Origin: Phoronis ovalis
Lineage: Eukaryota; Phoronida; Phoronidae
NCBI GenBank assembly: GCA_028565635.1
Contig: JAOXYB010049436.1
Coordinates: 1 to 11,890, forward strand
Direction of reading: 5' to 3'
Length of the DNA stretch: 11,890 nt
Positions 7,729 through 11,890 of this stretch are shown here, piece after piece. The notes under the pieces were generated by a model that saw nothing but the letters and a program-made list of their open reading frames with translations, was not told where the DNA came from and did not search any database. Both the position numbers and the translations under genes were made by a program. The first letter of the stretch is position 1, and each line of letters starts with the position of its first letter.

Positions 7729-8010
7729 TCGTCACATAATGGGCAATGACCCAGCTAGCATGAACAGGGAAGTTTTTAAAAATGAACGCAGTGCCTTTAT
7801 AATGATATCGATTATAATAATAACTTATTTTTATATTGCCCAATATTCAACAGTTGAAAGTAAATCAAATAAGGGAAGCTTAACCAACAAGAAAAAGAAA
7901 ATAAATATACAAGTGATTTGGTGAAATGTTGATTTTGAGATTTTGGGTTACCTAGTACTGGAGATGTCTACAAAAAATAATTTTACTGCTATTTTTTATC
8001 CTGAATTTAA

Positions 8011-8060
8011 TTGTATTTTATTTTATTTCATTTTGTATTTTATTTTAACATTGTATTTAA
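8011..8060. repeat. Degenerate TTTTA-type pentanucleotide tract
   Basis: Repeats of attttatttt and close variants form a low-complexity T/A tract interrupted by single C and G bases. It is simple-sequence DNA with no coding content. The plus frame just before it (7739-7924) has no motif. Confidence 0.8.
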
Positions 8061-8230
8061 AAGTATTAACATATGACATTATGAATAACATTAAAAAAAA
8101 ATTGAAGAAATAATTATGCTTGTTTTTTAGAAATACTATTTAAAGAAACTGTTCGACAAAAAACAATTCCAATAAGTATTTTGTGGGTAAACATAATAAT
8201 TAGTTCATGTATATTTTATAATGCAAGCAT

Positions 8231-8527
8231 GTTTTGATAAAACTTACACATTATTTACAGAGTGCTTCGGGTGTAGAAATGTTCTCTTGTTACCTTTGCA
8301 AAAATAATAAAAATAAATGATAATAAATAATAAAGATCAAAATGTGATTCATTATCTAGTATAAAACAAGAAATGCTTCAATTTGATAAACATTTCAAAA
8401 AATTTATGTGTCAAACAATTATTTCGTAAAAAAAGTATGTTTTGTATACATTGTTTACAGAATGACATATTCACAATAACATTTTAAAAATAATTTTTAA
8501 ATAAATATAAAAATGTGATTAATTATT
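8231..8527 (+). repeat. Degenerate direct duplication
   Basis: The segment 8231-8355 and the segment 8436-8527 share ordered blocks: atgttttg, acattRtttacagaRtg (8248-8264 and 8448-8464, 200 bp apart), an A/T-rich aaaaataat tract, and aaaatgtgattMattat (8339-8355 and 8510-8526, 171 bp apart). The differing spacing shows deletions since duplication. AT-richness inflates the similarity, so this is a moderate call. Confidence 0.4.
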
Positions 8528-9162
8528 ACTGTCTGCAGAAAACACACCCATTTGTTCATATTTTAATAAAATTTACTTGTCCGATAATGATGAAACGCCT
8601 ACTACTATTTACAAATTTAATGCGCAATATGTAAGATATATTTTTTAAGAATTTCCTTGTAAATAGTTCAAACGTTTTTTAGGGGTATTTTTGGTGGTAA
8701 GAGCCTCATTGATTTGCTCAGTGCAGTAAAAGCTTTTTCTGTTGCTCACTGTGTTTACAAGTGTTTTAAAATAACACATCGAAATATAAATAAATATGTT
8801 TTTCCTCTAAGCAGAATTAATTAATTGCCTTGTCTGTTATATCATACCCACAAAAACATTAATTGTAACTTAATAAACTTTGTACATACGAAGAAGAATT
8901 GGCTGCTTTTTGTATTCTGCATGACAAAAGCAGTTGGCGATATTGATTAAGATGTATGTGTACAGAAGATGAATTTCTAGTAATATTTTGGTGGTAACTG
9001 ATATATTTGTTTACCTATTTTATAAGGGTGTGGTTTGTAATAATTCACAAGTTTTGCAATATTTGTCAATAAATAATGCTAAATGGTCCAGTTGTTCGTT
9101 TTAGCTAATACAGTCTAATAAATAATTTAAGTAACAATACTTATTTAAAAAGCACCAAGTAC
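8528..9162. other. No gene recognised
   Basis: AT-rich with scattered AATAAA strings and one TTAATTAA near 8817-8824. No repeat, RNA or exon signature was found. Confidence 0.5.
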
Positions 9163-9195
9163 ATAATAATAATAATAATAAGAAGAAGAAGAAGA
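9163..9195. repeat. Compound microsatellite (ATA)6(AGA)5
   Basis: Six ATA triplets run directly into five AGA triplets without a break, a common compound form arising by a point change that then spreads by slippage. It is likely length-polymorphic. Confidence 0.95.
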
Positions 9196-9488
9196 ATAAT
9201 TAGACTTGTATCATCTTCTCCAAAATAACTAATTTTTAGTTAGATTTTTTGCCATATGATTAACTGGTTTACATTGTGCATACTCCTTCAGCTTGTTGTT
9301 ACTGAATGCTTACCGATAAAGTTTCAAGGATCACAATGATATAAGAATAGAAAGTAAAAACCTTCAAATATGTATAAACAATGAAACTGAAACCATTTTT
9401 CATTAGATTTTTCTGTAAATATGTTTACAAAATGCTTAATACTGCAAGTTGATACGCCACAATGTCCAGTTTTTTTTTTACTGTTTAC

Positions 9489-9569
9489 CTGAAGTACTAT
9501 TTTAAATTCCAAAGAAGTAGTGTGAAATACAGTATGATATTCTGCTGTTGGAACAAACTCATCAATCAT
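9489..9569 (-). CDS. Candidate first coding exon (tentative)
   Basis: ATG at 9569 on the minus strand opens 27 codons beginning MIDEFVPTAEYHTVF, with mixed, protein-like composition. They are followed exactly in phase by CAG|GTAAAC, a good splice donor, with the GT at 9488-9487. Past that point the open frame continues to 9324 but becomes Lys/Phe/Tyr-rich, as expected for intron read-through. An in-frame TGA lies 13 bases before the ATG. Upstream on this strand are an inverted CCAAT box (9622-9626) and a perfect heat-shock element (9684-9696). No TATA box is evident, no family is recognised, and no downstream exon was identified in the window. Confidence 0.17.
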
Positions 9570-9683
9570 ACAAGAACTGTTTCACCGTGACAGATTGATT
9601 ATGATAATCATGTGATTTTGTCCAATGAGAATAATCCTCAGTGTTTCTGTGCTTTAGAATGCGGTCATTGAAAGTTTAGCAAC

Positions 9684-9696
9684 TTCTAGAATATTC
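9684..9696. promoter_or_regulatory. Perfect three-unit heat-shock element
   Basis: TTCTAGAATATTC fits TTCnnGAAnnTTC exactly, the binding pattern of an HSF trimer. With nine fixed bases, one such match in a window this size is not extraordinary. The CCAAT box at 9622-9626 and the minus-strand frame starting at 9569 make a promoter reading possible. Confidence 0.4.
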
Positions 9697-10114
9697 CTGG
9701 CAATCAAATAATTTCATTTTAATGCATTAAAATAACTTTATACTTTCATCCAATTAAAGCTATTAAAATGCATATCATAATACAAGGTTAACAAGAGTTT
9801 AAATGTTGTTAGAAATATTTCATAATTGCCCTTTTTGTTTTAAAACTTACAAATGGAATATAGTTGGTCTAATACTAATGAAAATATTTTTTTATTATTT
9901 TATCACCATTTAATAGTGTTTAAAATAACAATATTAACTTTTATTAAAACATATTTCCCTTTTATTAGCTTAAATATATTTATTTTTTTGTAAACTTTAT
10001 TTTAAAAACAATTAGATAATTTGTAAAATTTTGAATTGAAATTTTACGTATAAAAACTGTCATGAAATGCATGGTTTGTATTAATTTTATCATATCATTA
10101 GTATCATAGAATTA
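9697..10114. other. Very AT-rich, no gene recognised
   Basis: Among the most AT-rich parts of the window, with many TTTTATTAA-like strings and no frame longer than 60 codons. No repeat family is recognised. Confidence 0.5.
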
Positions 10115-10151
10115 AATAAAACTGGGGATCATAGCTTTAAAAAAAAAAAAA
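10115..10151 (+). other. Poly(A) signal followed by A13 tract
   Basis: AATAAA at 10115-10120 is followed 18 nt later by thirteen A residues (10139-10151), the layout expected at the 3' end of a retroposed polyadenylated transcript. No target duplication of the bases after the tract was found upstream. In such AT-rich DNA the arrangement could be accidental. Confidence 0.35.
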
Positions 10152-10510
10152 TCTGCATTAACTACACCAAGAAAAATATGAAAAACTATCTCTTAATGAA
10201 TTTGTAATCATTTGCGCATTACAGAACACAAACAGCACTGTATTTACCATCTGTTTTAACATTTTCTATATAAGAAACTCATTTCAATATCTTGTATTTT
10301 ACAAGAATAATCACCTTTCTACAAGTGAACTTCTGTTATAATACTTTAGCATTTACCCTTACTCAATACCTACCTGTATATGGTTTATGTTTAGCCCCTA
10401 CTTATGTTATTTTTGTTGAAATGTGCTATATCTATTTTTTTTAAGTCAGGCAATAGGTAAATACTGCCAAATTGAGTTTACATATTTTTCATTACAACCC
10501 TATATACCTA

Positions 10511-10588
10511 ATAGTGATGATGTCACTATAATTTTAATTTTCAGAATTTCTTTGATAATTACATAGTCTATATAGAGACTAACTATGT
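10511..10588. repeat. Hairpin plus nested dyads
   Basis: ATAGTGA (10511-10517) and TCACTAT (10523-10529) form a perfect 7-bp stem with a 5-nt loop. Thirty bases on, ACATAGT (10561-10567) pairs with ACTATGT (10582-10588), while AGTCT (10565-10569) can instead pair with AGACT (10576-10580), giving two alternative folds. The function is unknown. Confidence 0.6.
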
Positions 10589-10910
10589 CTTACTGTCTCA
10601 TTTTGACTTTGAGTCTATTACCGGTCTACTGTTTACTTTTTTTTATTAAAGTTATGAAATATTTGACATAAGTTATTAAACTGTTTCTAAAATGCCCATA
10701 AAAACAACATTATTTCAATTTATATGTTCAAAAGAATAATAGAGTGTCACTTACATACTTGCACTACCAGTTAGTATAATTCTAAATGAACTATAAATGA
10801 ATAAACAATTCAACAGACAGGTATTATCAGTACTTAGGATTGTTAATTAGTAAAGTCTGATTACTAATATTAAAATTTATTTTATTAAAACAAAATATAC
10901 TATGTACAAT

Positions 10911-10931
10911 ATATGCATTAATTATGCATAT
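10911..10931. promoter_or_regulatory. POU/homeodomain-like dyad
   Basis: ATATGCAT and ATGCATAT flank a TAATT centre, an 8-bp perfect dyad. On the minus strand 10917-10929 reads ATGCATAATTAAT, which equals the core of the POU4 (Brn-3) class site, and TAATTA is a homeodomain core. The composition is AT-rich, so chance is possible. Confidence 0.35.
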
Positions 10932-11012
10932 GTGGACAAGCTTTAATACATGTTGTTTTTCTATAGTAGCCTGACCACTCAGGTATAATTGTTGAAAAAT
11001 TTCAGTCTTGGA

Positions 11013-11024
11013 CATGGTACCATG
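11013..11024. repeat. 12-bp palindrome giving divergent ATGs
   Basis: CATGGTACCATG is perfectly self-complementary. It places ACCATG on both strands. The plus frame (11022-11072) encodes MGGLAEGWLFIPKQEF and then stops. The minus frame from 11015 runs 62 codons to 10827 and starts MSKTEIFQQLYLSGQ. Neither is recognised. A further stem, TTCAG/CTGAA (11001-11005 and 11035-11039), encloses the palindrome. Confidence 0.7.
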
Positions 11025-11072
11025 GGTGGTCTTGCTGAAGGGTGGTTATTCATACCTAAGCAAGAGTTTTGA

Positions 11073-11890
11073 GTAATTTTCTTTCATGCCATTCACAAAT
11101 CATGGGTATATCCACTTTATAGCTGAGTGGCCCCCGGGCTGTGAAGCACATATCTGTGAGTCACACATGTCACATTTGCTATATATCTACATAACAAATC
11201 GCACAAAAACTGGAATGGAAATAATATCTTCTTGTGGTCTTGTAGAGTGAACAGTTATTATTATATTGCCTTTGTCATTAAACTAGGCTTTTGGACTTTG
11301 GCATTATTATATGTCCTGCATGAGACAGGTATTTTTGTTGATAAACAAAGACACTTGATAACACAATTATTGAATGAGAAAGTGCACTGACAAATAGTTT
11401 CTAGATTATTGTAGGCTTACAGGAAAAGAATTTTATGCAATGTTGCACTAAATCACTTCCCTTTTGCATTTTTATTGAGCAACTTCAGTGTTGCCAAAGA
11501 AAGCAAATCTGTTATAAATATTTTGTTTCAGCTCTGACCGTTATCTGTTTTTAGACTTTCATTATCTTTTGTTGGCATAAGTTACTACTGAAAAATTTTG
11601 AAACTGAACTTCCTAACTACGGACTGACATTTTTTATTACAGAAACAATTTAGAATTGTATGGGGTTTGAAAGAAAAACTGCTTCTTACAAATAATGTTC
11701 TGATTGCCTATGGGGCAATAGTTATACTGTACATTAACACATCCTGATGATTATTGTTATGCTGAAGAATTAACTAAAACACAACACAGGTTGTAAGATT
11801 GTAATTCAGACTCATTTATTTAATTAAATAATAAGTTTATATATTTTCGTGAAATTGACCCTTGCACATCAGGTGAAACGGCTTAAACCA
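11073..11890. other. No gene recognised
   Basis: A short GC-rich patch lies at 11127-11140 (with CCCGGG at 11133-11138), followed by an AP-1 core TGAGTCA at 11157-11163. A small stem GCAAC/GTTGC lies at 11479-11494. No exon, RNA or repeat family is identifiable up to the window end. Confidence 0.5.

Overview
This is an AT-rich window (about 70% A+T by eye) of animal-type nuclear DNA. It holds no recognisable protein-coding gene, rRNA or tRNA. All open frames are short (115 codons at most), scattered and unrelated to any family I recognise. There are no ribosome-binding sites or operons, but there are decayed hAT-like TIRs, a minisatellite, microsatellites and two copies of an unnamed dispersed repeat. 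The best reading is intergenic or intronic DNA of an invertebrate. A mollusc (for example a bivalve) is a plausible guess from the overall texture, but no single marker proves it.

Layout. 1-126 is AT-rich with nothing called. 127-266 is a perfect-period 14-bp minisatellite of ten units. 418-755 is a long imperfect inverted repeat. 756-1765 has no gene but two perfect small hairpins. 1879-2014 is a 136-bp hAT-type MITE, with a possible second hAT end just upstream at about 1767-1790. 2555-2590 is a strong hairpin. 3551-3655 is a dense cluster of perfect stems, two of which interlock as an H-type pseudoknot. 3866-4156 and 5203-5446 are two direct copies of one dispersed repeat; the first carries an extra internal 70-bp tandem unit. 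4861-4914 holds a perfect RFX X-box overlapping an ATG in strong Kozak context. 6695-6726 has a ZNF143/Staf-like site followed by a TATA-like string. 7443-7728 pairs a small minus-strand frame with a second X-box. 8011-8527 is low-complexity DNA with a degenerate duplication. 9163-9195 is a compound microsatellite. 9489-9696 is a possible minus-strand first exon with a CCAAT box and a perfect heat-shock element upstream. 10115-10151 is a poly(A)-signal-plus-A-tract signature. 10511-10588 holds nested dyads. 10911-10931 is a POU/homeodomain-like dyad. 11013-11024 is a 12-bp palindrome that creates divergent ATGs. The rest is featureless.

The parts do not form a pathway. What the sequence supports is repeat-derived DNA plus a few well-matched transcription-factor motifs that could mark enhancers or promoters. 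No clearly novel biological system is visible. The strongest leads are the dispersed repeat pair, the pseudoknot cluster and the two X-boxes, each beside a short ATG-initiated frame.
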